Positions 29,101 through 37,376 of a DNA stretch of 64,000 nucleotides are shown here, piece after piece. How positions within the stretch are numbered: the first letter of the stretch is position 1; the number at the start of each line of letters is the position of its first letter. The stretch is taken from positions 5,290-69,289 of the forward strand of contig JADJXF010000024.1 in assembly GCA_016715995.1 (NCBI GenBank). Direction: 5' to 3'. This DNA comes from Flavobacteriales bacterium (GTDB lineage Bacteria > Bacteroidota > Bacteroidia > Flavobacteriales_F > PHOS-HE28). Both the position numbers and the translations under genes were made by a program. The notes beneath the pieces are model-generated. The model made no database searches and was not told where the DNA came from. It worked only from the letters and a program-made list of their open reading frames with translations.

Positions 29101-29246
29101 TGTTGCGCCGAACTGGTGCCGAAGTCGTTCTCCACGAAGGTGCCCACCGCGATGGCAGCAGCGAACAACAGGATGTAAACACCTGCCGCGCGGGTACTGA
29201 ACAGCGGGCCCACAAAGCGCTTCACAAGGTCGGTTGGTGCGATCAT
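26121..29246 (-). CDS. ccsBA: Cytochrome c biogenesis protein CcsBA (ResB-CcsA fusion)
   Basis: 1041 residues. The N-terminal half is ResB/CcsB-like (membrane helices near 20-40, 60-80 and 430-450, with a long periplasmic part). The C-terminal half is CcsA-like with many helices and the WWD haem-handling motif WANESWGRYWGWDAKETWAL. The fusion exports haem and joins it to CxxCH cysteines on the periplasmic side (system II). A 350-residue insertion between the halves (residues ~480-740; SRLVVQDHNGRMKPMHTLSRE ...) is common in Bacteroidota versions. Next to an operon with 88 CxxCH motifs it is the likely maturation factor. Confidence 0.95.
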   Translation of the reverse strand: MIAPTDLVKRFVGPLFSTRAAGVYILLFAAAIAVGTFVENDFGTSSAQHVIYKSTWFSVLLALFCITIAVNVVRFKMVRQRRWGLLLFHLSMILILIGAAITRYFGFEGIMHIREGGSSNVILSAETFLQFEVRKGERSYRFDEPVLFSTLGDNDWKGSYLIGSDLIEVSMKEFIPNPKEVMEESPMGKPTIKVVFAGMSGREEYFVSAGDVRRIRNVLFNFQEPAREGAVNIAYREGSLLIKYDRPLVQTVMATQTTDTLQPQEAYHALMLRAMYNDGMNGFVFGDFNTQGVVHLASEGPKVKNESMTALRMDVTVNGETQELLVFGQKGSQGRPAIRHGDKLDVAVSYGAKEIALPFSLKLHDFIMDRYPGTDSPTSYASEVQLIDERGSIAENHRIFMNNVLDHDGYRFFQSSYDRDELGTYLSVNHDFWGTWVTYVGYILLTLGMVLSLFSKKSRFQRLAESIRDLRRTNAVALVLVSLICAPATLVAQKVIDLANSTHVVDPGHAELFSRLVVQDHNGRMKPMHTLSREVMRKVYRKESINGLNADQVMLGIFVNSSEWVDVPMVKLGEHPETHRLLGVAGPLAAYADFFDENGAYILRDEMRRVNALKPIDRGVFEKDLLKVDERVNIIHMMLGGGLLRIIPVPGDANNTWAAVNAEEGGHVHASDPVAERFFAAYVPALREAMTTNNYSLPNKLLKELSAYQKDAGAAVMPSEAKVKAEIFLNELNVFNRLALFYTLLGFTFLFFLFFSVFKPAIDLRKIQKVMLILLLSGFVLHTLGLGLRWFVSGRAPWSNGYESMIYIAWTTVLAGLLFSRRSLGGSAATMILSAAVLLVAMLSYLDPEITPLVPVLRSYWLTIHVSLEAGSYGFLMLGAVIGLMNLILMTILTKENERRIHRIVKEMSYLSEMTLIGGLFMISIGTYLGGVWANESWGRYWGWDAKETWALVTILVYAFILHMRIIPKMQGLFAYNVSSLFGLATVIMTYYGVNYYLSGLHSYAAGDPVPVPQWVYIGVATLVGISILAFIRKRRFALFK

Positions 29247-29339
29247 GTCGCAGGGATGATTGAAAGGTTCAACGAAGGACGGGCTGTGGCTCTGTTTGCA
29301 CGCAAGCCTTTCGACGGGGAGGCGAAGTTGCTCGGCGGG

Positions 29340-29813
29340 TTAGTCATGGTTCTCCTCATGCTCGGCGCCTGAGCCATCCTCCTTCGGCATGTGGGCATCG
29401 AACCAGTCCACCAGCCGACCGCGCTGCGCGTCGGTCAACTGGGCATGGCCGTGGATGAACGCGTAGTTCTTCGGGGGCATCTCACCCTCCCGGAGCACCT
29501 CACCGCACTCGTAGGCCTCCTCCCGGCTGGCGGGATCGTTCCACCTCGAGAAGTTCATCTTCTCCCGGCCTTCGTTGATGTGGCTCTGCAGCCAGAAGTT
29601 CATCGGGGTCACGTAGGCGTACCATGGATAGGTGGACTTGTCGCTGTGGCAGTCATAACAGGCCCCTTCAACCAGTACCCGGATGTCCGGCGGGGCTTGC
29701 GTCAAGGTCAGCATGTCGTTCGCTGGGGCCGGAGCTGGAACGGAACGGTCGGGTTGGATCAACTGCGCCAAGGCGAACAGGGCGATCAGGATCAAGGCGA
29801 TGCGCTTCTTCAT
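29340..29813 (-). CDS. Haem-binding domain protein (mono-haem CxxCH)
   Basis: 157 residues. N-terminal hydrophobic signal/anchor (KKRIALILIALFALAQLIQP). The Haem_bd family block is clear: LVEGACYDCHSDKSTYPWYAYVTP with one CxxCH, then NFWLQSHINEGREKMNFS and EMPPKNYAFIHGHAQLTDAQR, ending in a His/acidic tail. Members are small periplasmic cytochrome-like proteins. It lies 93 bp upstream of ccsBA and downstream of the RND adaptor gene. Confidence 0.9.
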   Translation of the reverse strand: MKKRIALILIALFALAQLIQPDRSVPAPAPANDMLTLTQAPPDIRVLVEGACYDCHSDKSTYPWYAYVTPMNFWLQSHINEGREKMNFSRWNDPASREEAYECGEVLREGEMPPKNYAFIHGHAQLTDAQRGRLVDWFDAHMPKEDGSGAEHEENHD

Positions 29814-29879
29814 GTGTCTGGTTGTTGGCGAACCTGGTTCGCGGTGAATTCCGTGATTCGTTCTATTGAATTCTTGCGA

Positions 29880-31064
29880 TCATTCCTCGCTGCTGTTCTT
29901 CAAGGTGGAAAGCAGGTGATACGCGCCCTTGAGCACGACAGGGCCAGTGATCAGCGCTGACGGCGGATCACGCAGCTCCATCATGCCATACTCCTCCGCC
30001 CCAGTGCTGACAGGCACCATGGTATAGCTGCCATCCGCGTTCGCGGTGAACACGGCCTGACCATCACCAGTGCGCACGACGGCATCCTTGGGTATGCACC
30101 AAACGGTGTCCGTGCGGATCTCCAGTGTGGCGCTCATGGCCATTCCCGGCACTAGGTCACGGTGCGTCCTGGTGAAGTGGCAGTGCACGATGGTGCTGCG
30201 GTCCGCATCGAGGCTGCGCCCCACGAGGATCACCTCCGCCTTGTACTCGTCGTCGGGATGAGCCGTCGGGCGCGCGTGCACCTCCTGGCCGATCCGCACG
30301 TTGGGCAGGTCCTTCTCGAAGACCGTCAGGGCGAGGTGGATGTCCTTGGGGTCCACGAGTTCGAAGAGCACATCCATGGGCTGCACGTACCGCCCGATGT
30401 TGACGTTCACCTTCGCCACCCAACCGTGGATGGGCGAGCGAAGCGCCACGCTGCGTGAGATGGTCTCGGCACTCAGCGATGCAGGGTCCAAACCGATCAA
30501 CCGGAGCTGTTCCGCCAGGGAGCGCAGGGTCACCTTCTGCGTGTTCAACTCAGACGCTGCTGCTTGAAGCACCTTGTCGCTGCTCGTCTTCGACGCGTTC
30601 AGGGCCCTCTGGCGCTCGAAATCCTGCGCGAGCATCTCCACTTTGCCTTCGGCGATCAGGTACTCCTGTTGCAGCTGTATGAACCGTGGATCCTCCATGA
30701 TCCCGAGCGTCTGCCCTTTCTGGATCTCCATGCCGGGCAGCAGGTCCGTGGAGCGCAGATAACCACCGAGCGGCGCACTGATGCTGACCAGGTTCTGCGG
30801 GGGAACATCGACGACCCCCTGCACCGGCATGAGTACGCCTAGCGATCGCCGCTCCGCCTTGCCACTGACAATACCCGCGTTCTCAAGTTGTTCAGCGCTG
30901 AGGGTGACAGTTGTGGCGGATGCTTCCAGGGTAGGAGCATCGGCAGGTGGTTCGGTTGTGGAACACGACGCGAACACCACCAGAATGGTGATGATGCCGA
31001 TCAATGGCACGCGTAGCGCCGACCCACAGGGCCGATTCGTTGACATTGAAATGAAATGACGCAT
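29880..31064 (-). CDS. RND efflux periplasmic adaptor (CusB-like lipoprotein)
   Basis: 394 residues from ATG 31064, with lipobox VVFASC-STTEPP. The membrane-fusion pattern is complete: barrel-sandwich hybrid half (ISAPLGGYLRSTDLLPGMEIQKGQTLGIM), coiled-coil hairpin around 140-210, second lipoyl half (LRSPIHGWVAKVNVNIGRYVQPMDVLFEL) and a beta-barrel (PGMAMSATLEIRTDTVWCIPKDAV). It starts 13 bp after the pump gene, so the two are co-transcribed. The likely role is heavy-metal (Cu/Ag or Co/Zn/Cd) export with the CusA-like pump. Confidence 0.9.
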   Translation of the reverse strand: MRHFISMSTNRPCGSALRVPLIGIITILVVFASCSTTEPPADAPTLEASATTVTLSAEQLENAGIVSGKAERRSLGVLMPVQGVVDVPPQNLVSISAPLGGYLRSTDLLPGMEIQKGQTLGIMEDPRFIQLQQEYLIAEGKVEMLAQDFERQRALNASKTSSDKVLQAAASELNTQKVTLRSLAEQLRLIGLDPASLSAETISRSVALRSPIHGWVAKVNVNIGRYVQPMDVLFELVDPKDIHLALTVFEKDLPNVRIGQEVHARPTAHPDDEYKAEVILVGRSLDADRSTIVHCHFTRTHRDLVPGMAMSATLEIRTDTVWCIPKDAVVRTGDGQAVFTANADGSYTMVPVSTGAEEYGMMELRDPPSALITGPVVLKGAYHLLSTLKNSSEE

Positions 31065-31077
31065 GTTCTGCGAGAGG

Positions 31078-34000
31078 TTAGAATTCGTTGAAGGCGTTGA
31101 GTTCGAAAGCAGCGCGGCCCAAGGCACGCAGCGCATCGAGGTATTCCATGGAAAGACTGATGGACTGCCCGGTGAGCAGGCTCCATTCCAACCGATCGAG
31201 TTGGCCGCTGTGGTACGCTTCTTCCGCCGATCTGCGGAGTTGTTCGGCCTCCTGCGCGGCCCCTTGCTCAAGGGATTCCACCCTGGACAATTGCGCAGTG
31301 TAGCGTTGCTGCGCTTGTTGCAATTGGGTACGGATCTCCTGCGTCAGCGCTGCCGTCTCGTTGCTGGCGCGTTCGGTACCGAGGCGAGCGGCCTTGTTGC
31401 GTGCGCTCTGTGCACCGAAGAACAGCGGCAAACCGATGCCGGCCCGCACCATATTGAAGCGCTCGTTTCGCCCATAAATCACCGAACCATCGGGGACAGA
31501 GGGCGATTGGTAGAGTGTCATGGATGAAACACCCAGTGTGAATTCGGGCAGCAGCGTGGAGCGTTCCATCCGCCAGCGTGCATCCGCTGCGGCCTCCTGT
31601 TCATTGGCCGATCGCACGATGGGATGCTGCAGCACCGTGCTTTCACCGGGCAGTACCGGTACCGTCTGTTTCATCGGAATTGGAGCGCTCGACCAGTTGC
31701 CGGTGCTGTTCGTCAATTGCGAAAGGCGTGTGCGGGCCTGTTGCAATTCGGCACTGGTCTGTTGCACACGGGCACGCATCAGCATGGCTTGGGTGCGGGC
31801 CGTGGCGCGTTGCAGAACGTTGCTCGACCCCAGGTCGAAGCGCTGTTCCTCACCGGAAACGGCCAACGTGTAGATGCTGTCGGCTTCTTGCAGAAGACGT
31901 ACTTGCTCACCGAGGATCAAAACCTCGTGATAGGTCTGTTGCACTTGCACCCGCACTTCGCGTTGGCGCATCGCCTGTTCCCAACGCACACCGGCCGCGT
32001 TGTGCTTCAGCATCCTCCTGCGTTGCGCATACACCGTGGGGAAGGCGAGGCTCTGCGTCACGCTGATGCGATCATCGTCCACGTTGGTGTTCACCTTGCC
32101 ATACTCCACGTCCACATTGGTGCGTGGCAGGTCCCACGCGCTGCCTATGAGGGCCTCCTCCGCATCGGTGTGCAGTGCGGCGCTCTTCAGGTAGAGGTTG
32201 TTGCGCATCGCGCTGTCCACGGCCTGCTCCAATGTGATCGGCCGCACGGTCACCTGAGCGATCGTGCCGATGGGTGAGGCAAGAAGCAGGACCAACAACG
32301 CAACTGCCACGGAACTGCTGATTAGCGGACCGTCCTTGCTCCGCTTGCGATGCACGAGCATGTACAACGCGGGCAGCACGAAGAGCGTGAGGAAGGTGGC
32401 CGTCAGCAATCCGCCAATCACCACGGTGGCCAACGGACGCTGCACTTCGGCACCAGCGCCATTGCTCAACGCCATGGGCAGGAAACCGAGCGAAGCCACG
32501 CTGGCCGTCATGAGCACGGGACGCAATCGCGTAGCGGTGCCTAGTCGGATGCGTTCTGCCACATCCTGCAATCCGCCCTTGGCCAAGTGCTCGAATTCGC
32601 TGATCAGCACGATGCCGTTGAGCACCGCCACACCGAACAGCGCGATGAAGCCCACCCCAGCCGAGATGCTGAAGGGCATACCGCGACCGGCCAAGGCGAA
32701 TACGCCTCCGATCGCAGAGAGCGGCACGGCACTGAAGACCAGCAAACTCAGCTTCAGGGAACCGAATGCGAAGTAGAGCAGCAACAGGATCAGCAGCAGC
32801 GCCAGCGGCACTACCACGCTCAGTCGCTTCTTGGCGTCCATGAGGTTTTCGAACGCGCCGCCGTAAGTGGTGTAGTAGCCGACAGGCAGATTCAATCGTG
32901 CATCCACCTTGCCTTGCAGTTCCTCCACGATGCTCTGCACATCGCGGCCGCGTACGTTGAAGCCCACGGTGATCCGGCGTTTCGCATCCTCGCGCTGCAC
33001 CTGATTGGGTCCATCCTCGATTCGGACCTCAGCGAGGATGGAGAGCGGCACGGGCTTACCCATGGGTGTGGGCACCAACAATCGCTGCACATCGCTGAGC
33101 CCAGAACGGCTCTGAGAACGTGCGCGCACCACGAGGTCGAAGCGACGCTCCCCCTCGAAGACCTGTCCGGCCACACTGCCTGCAAACGCTGTACGCACCA
33201 CATCATTCACCGCTTCCACATCCAGCCCATAGCGAGCCAGCGCAGCGCGGTCATGCCGCACCACGATCTGCGGCAGCCCGCCTACGGTCTCCACGTAGAG
33301 GTCCTTGGCGCCTTCCACCGTGTTCACCAGCTCGCCAAGCTTGTGCGCATACAGCGCCAGCGAGTCCAGGTCCTCGCCGTAGATCTTGCACACCACGTCC
33401 TGGCGTGCGCCGGTCATCAGTTCGTTGAAGCGCATCTGCACGGGGTATTGGAATCCGAAGGTGACGCCGGGCAGAGCGCTCAGCGTGGCGCCCATCCTCT
33501 CGGCCAGTTCATCGAACGTCTTCGCGCTGGTCCATTCCTTCTTGGGTTTCAGGATCACCATCATGTCCGCTGCCTCAATGGGCATGGGGTCGGTCGGAAT
33601 CTCGCCGCTGCCGATCTTGGCCACCACCTTCTCCACTTCGGGGTAGTTCGCTTTCAGCATACCTCCTGCTTTCAAACACGTTTCCACGGTATTGGTGAGT
33701 GAACTGCCGGTGAGCAGTCGCGTGTCAATCGCGAAGTCGCCTTCCTCCAGTTCGGGGATGAACTCCCCTCCCATCGCTGCCATGATGCCGCCCGCCACCA
33801 CGAGCAGCGCCAGCGCAGCGACCACCAGTCGCATGGGCTTCAGGATGGCCTTGTCCAGCCACGTGCGGTAGATTCTCCCGAGACGTTCCATCATGCGATC
33901 CGTCCATGTCGCTGGGGGGTTGAGCTTCTTGCTGAGGAAGAGCGCGCTCATCATGGGCACATAGGTGAGCGAAAGGATCGCTGCGCCCAGCACGGCGAAG

Positions 34001-35376
34001 GCCACGGTCTGCGCCATGGGCTTGAACATCTTTCCTTCGATGCCCTGCAGCGAGAGGATCGGCAGGTACACGATGAGAATGATCACCTGGCCGAACATGG
34101 CGGAGTTCATCATGCGGCTTGCGGAACTGCGCACCGTTTCATCCATGCGTTGCTGATCGAGTTTGCCAGCGCCCAGACCATGACCGGTGCCATGCAAGCG
34201 ATGCAGCACGGCTTCCACGATGATCACCGCGCCGTCCACGATCAGCCCGAAGTCCAGGGCGCCCAGGCTCATCAGGTTGCCGCTCACGCCGAAGAGGTTC
34301 ATCATGATCACCGCGAAGAGCATCGCCAACGGGATCACCGATGCTACCACAAGTCCCGCGCGCAGGTTGGCCAGGAAGAACACAAGGATCAGCACCACGA
34401 TCAGCGCGCCTTCCATCAGATTCGTCTCCACGGTGCTGATGGCGTTGTTCACCATCTTGGTGCGGTCCAGGAAGGGTTCAATGGACACGCCTTCGGGCAG
34501 TGTCTTCTCGATCTGCGCCATGCGTTCCTTCACTTGCTCAATCACCGCGCTGGAGTTGGCTCCCTTCAGCATCATCACCACCGCGCCGGCCACTTCGCCT
34601 TCATCGTTGTAGGTCATGGCACCGTACCGTGTGGCCGTGCCCAAGCGCACCTCGGCCACATCGTGCAGAAGCACCGGGGTATGGTCGGGCAGCACCTTCA
34701 CTTGGATGGTGCGGATCGCCTCCATGTCAGCGATGAGGCCTTCTGTTCGGATGAACAACATGGCCGGCCCCTTCTCGATGTAGGCCCCGCCGGTATTGCT
34801 GTTGTTGCGTGCCACGGCAGTGAACACGTCCGCGATGGTGATGCCCATAGCGCCGAGCCTCTCCGGATCAACAGCGATCTCGTACTGCTTCAGCTTTCCG
34901 CCGAAACTGCTCACGTCGGCCACGCCTTCCGTGCCGATGAGCTGGCGACGCACGATCCAATCCTGGATGGTGCGCAGCTCCGTCGCATCGTACTTCCCCT
35001 CGTATCCGGGCTTCGGCTTCACGACGTATTGGAAGATCTCACCGAGGCCGCTGGAAACAGGGCCGAGTTCAGGCTTTCCTAACGACTCCGGAATGGTGAT
35101 CTGCGCGAGCCGTTCCGTGACCTGTTGCCGCGCCCAGTAGACATCCGTGGCATCGTCGAACACGATGGTGACGAGCGATAGCCCGAACCGGCTGAAGCTG
35201 CGCTGCTCGATGATGCCCGGTACGTTGCGCGTGGCCTGCTCGATAGGGAAGGTGATCAGCCGCTCGATATCACCGGCGCCCAACGCTGGGCTCACGGTGA
35301 TCACTTGCACCTGGTTGTTGGTGTGATCAGGCCCGGGTTCGGGGCGGACGCAGAAGCTCGGACTGGTGCCCCGCAA
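31078..35376 (-). CDS. CusA/CzcA-type RND pump fused to TolC-like factor, N-terminus lost
   Basis: About 1430 residues. Residues ~1-1010 are a heavy-metal RND pump (ITFPIEQATRNVPGI; LILVFFLANLRAGLVVASVIPLAML; DFGLIVDGAVIIVEAVLH; FNELMTGARQDVV). Residues ~1050-1430 are an outer-membrane factor with a TolC-like coiled-coil (ITLEQAVDSAMRNNLYLKSA ...); such fusions occur in Bacteroidota. The start is abnormal: the only frame opening is TTG, and the residues before TNNQVQVITVSPALG are MRGTSPSFCVRPEPGPDH instead of the usual first membrane helix ending in VPDI. The upstream gene's end overlaps this point by 50 bp. About 35 codons, including transmembrane helix 1, seem deleted, which should damage the pump. 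Confidence 0.85.
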   Translation of the reverse strand: MRGTSPSFCVRPEPGPDHTNNQVQVITVSPALGAGDIERLITFPIEQATRNVPGIIEQRSFSRFGLSLVTIVFDDATDVYWARQQVTERLAQITIPESLGKPELGPVSSGLGEIFQYVVKPKPGYEGKYDATELRTIQDWIVRRQLIGTEGVADVSSFGGKLKQYEIAVDPERLGAMGITIADVFTAVARNNSNTGGAYIEKGPAMLFIRTEGLIADMEAIRTIQVKVLPDHTPVLLHDVAEVRLGTATRYGAMTYNDEGEVAGAVVMMLKGANSSAVIEQVKERMAQIEKTLPEGVSIEPFLDRTKMVNNAISTVETNLMEGALIVVLILVFFLANLRAGLVVASVIPLAMLFAVIMMNLFGVSGNLMSLGALDFGLIVDGAVIIVEAVLHRLHGTGHGLGAGKLDQQRMDETVRSSASRMMNSAMFGQVIILIVYLPILSLQGIEGKMFKPMAQTVAFAVLGAAILSLTYVPMMSALFLSKKLNPPATWTDRMMERLGRIYRTWLDKAILKPMRLVVAALALLVVAGGIMAAMGGEFIPELEEGDFAIDTRLLTGSSLTNTVETCLKAGGMLKANYPEVEKVVAKIGSGEIPTDPMPIEAADMMVILKPKKEWTSAKTFDELAERMGATLSALPGVTFGFQYPVQMRFNELMTGARQDVVCKIYGEDLDSLALYAHKLGELVNTVEGAKDLYVETVGGLPQIVVRHDRAALARYGLDVEAVNDVVRTAFAGSVAGQVFEGERRFDLVVRARSQSRSGLSDVQRLLVPTPMGKPVPLSILAEVRIEDGPNQVQREDAKRRITVGFNVRGRDVQSIVEELQGKVDARLNLPVGYYTTYGGAFENLMDAKKRLSVVVPLALLLILLLLYFAFGSLKLSLLVFSAVPLSAIGGVFALAGRGMPFSISAGVGFIALFGVAVLNGIVLISEFEHLAKGGLQDVAERIRLGTATRLRPVLMTASVASLGFLPMALSNGAGAEVQRPLATVVIGGLLTATFLTLFVLPALYMLVHRKRSKDGPLISSSVAVALLVLLLASPIGTIAQVTVRPITLEQAVDSAMRNNLYLKSAALHTDAEEALIGSAWDLPRTNVDVEYGKVNTNVDDDRISVTQSLAFPTVYAQRRRMLKHNAAGVRWEQAMRQREVRVQVQQTYHEVLILGEQVRLLQEADSIYTLAVSGEEQRFDLGSSNVLQRATARTQAMLMRARVQQTSAELQQARTRLSQLTNSTGNWSSAPIPMKQTVPVLPGESTVLQHPIVRSANEQEAAADARWRMERSTLLPEFTLGVSSMTLYQSPSVPDGSVIYGRNERFNMVRAGIGLPLFFGAQSARNKAARLGTERASNETAALTQEIRTQLQQAQQRYTAQLSRVESLEQGAAQEAEQLRRSAEEAYHSGQLDRLEWSLLTGQSISLSMEYLDALRALGRAAFELNAFNEF

Positions 35377-35734
35377 GAAGGTCCTCGTCCACAGGAACAG
35401 TTATCGCTTTGCGAGCGGAAAGCGTGGGAAAGCTGACCGGTCGCAATGGATCCGAACCGATCACTTTCGCCATATGCTGATCAACAGCTGCACCATGGTG
35501 GTGGTGGAAGGGGAGGTTCTCGTGGCCGTCTTCAGCTTGATGCTCTTCGCTGGCGTAGTGCAACGCGATGAATGACGACAGGTCCAACTCTTCGTCTGAT
35601 GCTTGATGTTCAAAGAAATGCGCGAAGAGCAACGGCAACTTCACCAAGTCCGGGCTCACCAAGAACCCCTGTACCCAAAGTATTGGCAGAATGGACCAAA
35701 AGCGCGAGTTCACGCGCCAAAGGTACAGAGGCAC
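35327..35734 (-). CDS. His-rich exported hypothetical protein of the CusA-like locus
   Basis: 135 residues from a GTG start; GTG 35713 is an alternative that places the hydrophobic segment (FWSILPILWVQGFLV) closer to the N-terminus. The body (SPDLVKLPLLFAHFFEHQAS, FIALHYASEEHQAEDGHENL, PFHHHH) matches the pattern of the gene at 11.1 kb. The end SELLRPPRTRA resembles the PP-R tail seen in similar proteins, but the stop lies inside the pump frame, consistent with a deletion that joined the two genes. A role in metal handling is inferred from the His cluster and position. Confidence 0.6.
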   Translation of the reverse strand: MPLYLWRVNSRFWSILPILWVQGFLVSPDLVKLPLLFAHFFEHQASDEELDLSSFIALHYASEEHQAEDGHENLPFHHHHGAAVDQHMAKVIGSDPLRPVSFPTLSARKAITVPVDEDLLAGHQSELLRPPRTRA

Positions 35735-35985
35735 TAAACTGGTGTGCTGATGTTTGTCAGGTCGTTCTCGCGCTCAGCGCCCAAAGGGCTTTGCCGATTC
35801 ATCTGCGCCGGATCAAGGGTTCGTGAAAGGCTTCGGTGCGCACCACTTTACCATCACGAGGTCCGGCCGTTGGACCACCCCGACCCCGGATTACTGGATG
35901 AGTTCCACTAAAAGCGATGGCGAACGAAGGCTAATGGCCCGGAAGCTCTTCCGCTTGACCGCGCGCGCAGCGAACCCAACGGGAT
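35735..35985. other. Intergenic, no gene seen
   Basis: This 251-bp stretch lies between the stop of the pyrophosphatase gene and the start of the pump locus. No recognisable gene or strong hairpin was found. It should hold the promoter of the metal-efflux unit. Confidence 0.4.
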
Positions 35986-36540
35986 CTATGTCTCGGTCAC
36001 TCCAGCGCGATCACCAAAGGTGCGGCCATACAAATCAATCGCCTCCTCCACGATCCGCATCGCCTCCTCCCGGCCCATGAACTGCTCCACCTTCACCTCC
36101 TTGCCCTCGAGTACCGTGTAGTCCATGAAGAAGCGGCGGATCTGCTTCTCGGTGTGCGGGGCGAGCTGCGACACGTCGGTGATGTGGTTCACGCTCTCAT
36201 CCTTCGTAGCCACGGCGATGATCTTGTCGTCGGCCTCGCCTTGATCCACCATGCGCATCACGCCGATCACCGTGGCATCCACCAGGCAGAGGTGCGGCAA
36301 CGTGAGACTGGTGAGCACGAGGATGTCCAGCGGGTCCCTGTCGTCGCAATAGGTGCGTGGGATGAAGCCATAGTTGGCGGGGTAATGCACGGCGCTGAAG
36401 AGCGCACGGTCCAGCATCAGCAGGCCGCTCTCCTTGTGCAGTTCATACTTGCCCTTGCTCTCTTTGGGGATCTCGATGATGGCGTTGACGCGCAGCGGTG
36501 CGCGCTCGCCAGGCGAGAGGTCGTGCCAAGGATGATTCAT
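35986..36540 (-). CDS. ppa: Inorganic pyrophosphatase (family I)
   Basis: 184 residues. It contains the family I signature DDRDPLDILVL, substrate-loop residues IEIPKESKGKYEL, YPANYGFIPRTYC and a C-terminal KVEQFMGREEA. It hydrolyses pyrophosphate to phosphate in the cytoplasm with Mg2+. Its start overlaps the stop of the TauE/SafE gene by 4 bp (ATGA), indicating one transcript. Confidence 0.93.
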   Translation of the reverse strand: MNHPWHDLSPGERAPLRVNAIIEIPKESKGKYELHKESGLLMLDRALFSAVHYPANYGFIPRTYCDDRDPLDILVLTSLTLPHLCLVDATVIGVMRMVDQGEADDKIIAVATKDESVNHITDVSQLAPHTEKQIRRFFMDYTVLEGKEVKVEQFMGREEAMRIVEEAIDLYGRTFGDRAGVTET

Positions 36541-37319
36541 GGGGTGAAGATCAGGAAATCAGAAAATGAAAGGCGGCCATCAACCGCGAACAGCAGCTTC
36601 ATCCCGGCCGTCGTCAGCACCAAGAAGAGCGCGATGAGGATGGCGCGCGCTCCGAAGCGTGAGACGCCGAGCCACGACCCGATGATGCCGCCTGCAACCA
36701 CAGCCAGAAGCCACCAAGGCATGAAGGGATGCACCTCCAAGCCTTTGGTCATGCGCCCGGCCAATCCCGAAAGGGAGTTGATGAAGATGAAGAGCGCGGC
36801 GATGCCCGAGATGTGCCGAAGCGCGGCCCAACGCCCCGCGATGAGGATTGGCGAGAGGAAGATGCCGCCGCCCACGCCGATGATGCCAGACAGGAAGCCG
36901 ATGGGTAGGCCAACACCGATGGATGCAAACAGTGGCATGGGACGGGGGTCCCGATCTTCAGGCTTGCGCAGCGCCCGCCAAGCCATGAGCAAAGCAGAAG
37001 CAATCAGGAACACGCCGGCCACGACCGCGAATGCGCGCGACGGCAGTTGCAGGCGACCGCCGAGGAAAGCCAGCGGCAGCGCGACAACCGCCACGGGCCA
37101 GAACACCTTCCAACTGAAACAGCCCGCGCGCAAGAAGCGCCAGCTGGCGATACCTGCCACCGCCACGTTCAGCACCAGCGAGGTGGGCTTGATGGTCTCC
37201 GGTGCGAATGACAGCAATGCCATCACCGCCAGGTAGCCGCTGGCGCCGGCATGACCTACGCTGCTGTAGAGCAAGGCGACGCAGAAGAAGATGGGAAGCG
37301 CGAGGAAGTGGGGATCCAA
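36537..37319 (-). CDS. TauE/SafE-family membrane transporter
   Basis: 260 residues with about eight membrane helices. The repeated family signature is seen (SVGHAGASGYLAVMALLSFAP in the first half, FLSGIIGVGGGIFLSPILI in the second). Members export sulfite, sulfonates or related anions. The exact substrate cannot be told. Lies between the outer-membrane factor gene (57 bp) and ppa. Confidence 0.88.
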   Translation of the reverse strand: MDPHFLALPIFFCVALLYSSVGHAGASGYLAVMALLSFAPETIKPTSLVLNVAVAGIASWRFLRAGCFSWKVFWPVAVVALPLAFLGGRLQLPSRAFAVVAGVFLIASALLMAWRALRKPEDRDPRPMPLFASIGVGLPIGFLSGIIGVGGGIFLSPILIAGRWAALRHISGIAALFIFINSLSGLAGRMTKGLEVHPFMPWWLLAVVAGGIIGSWLGVSRFGARAILIALFLVLTTAGMKLLFAVDGRLSFSDFLIFTP

Positions 37320-37376
37320 GATCGCGAAGATCGCGATGGTAGGCGACAGCCATAGCGAATGCCCTATTCACTACCA

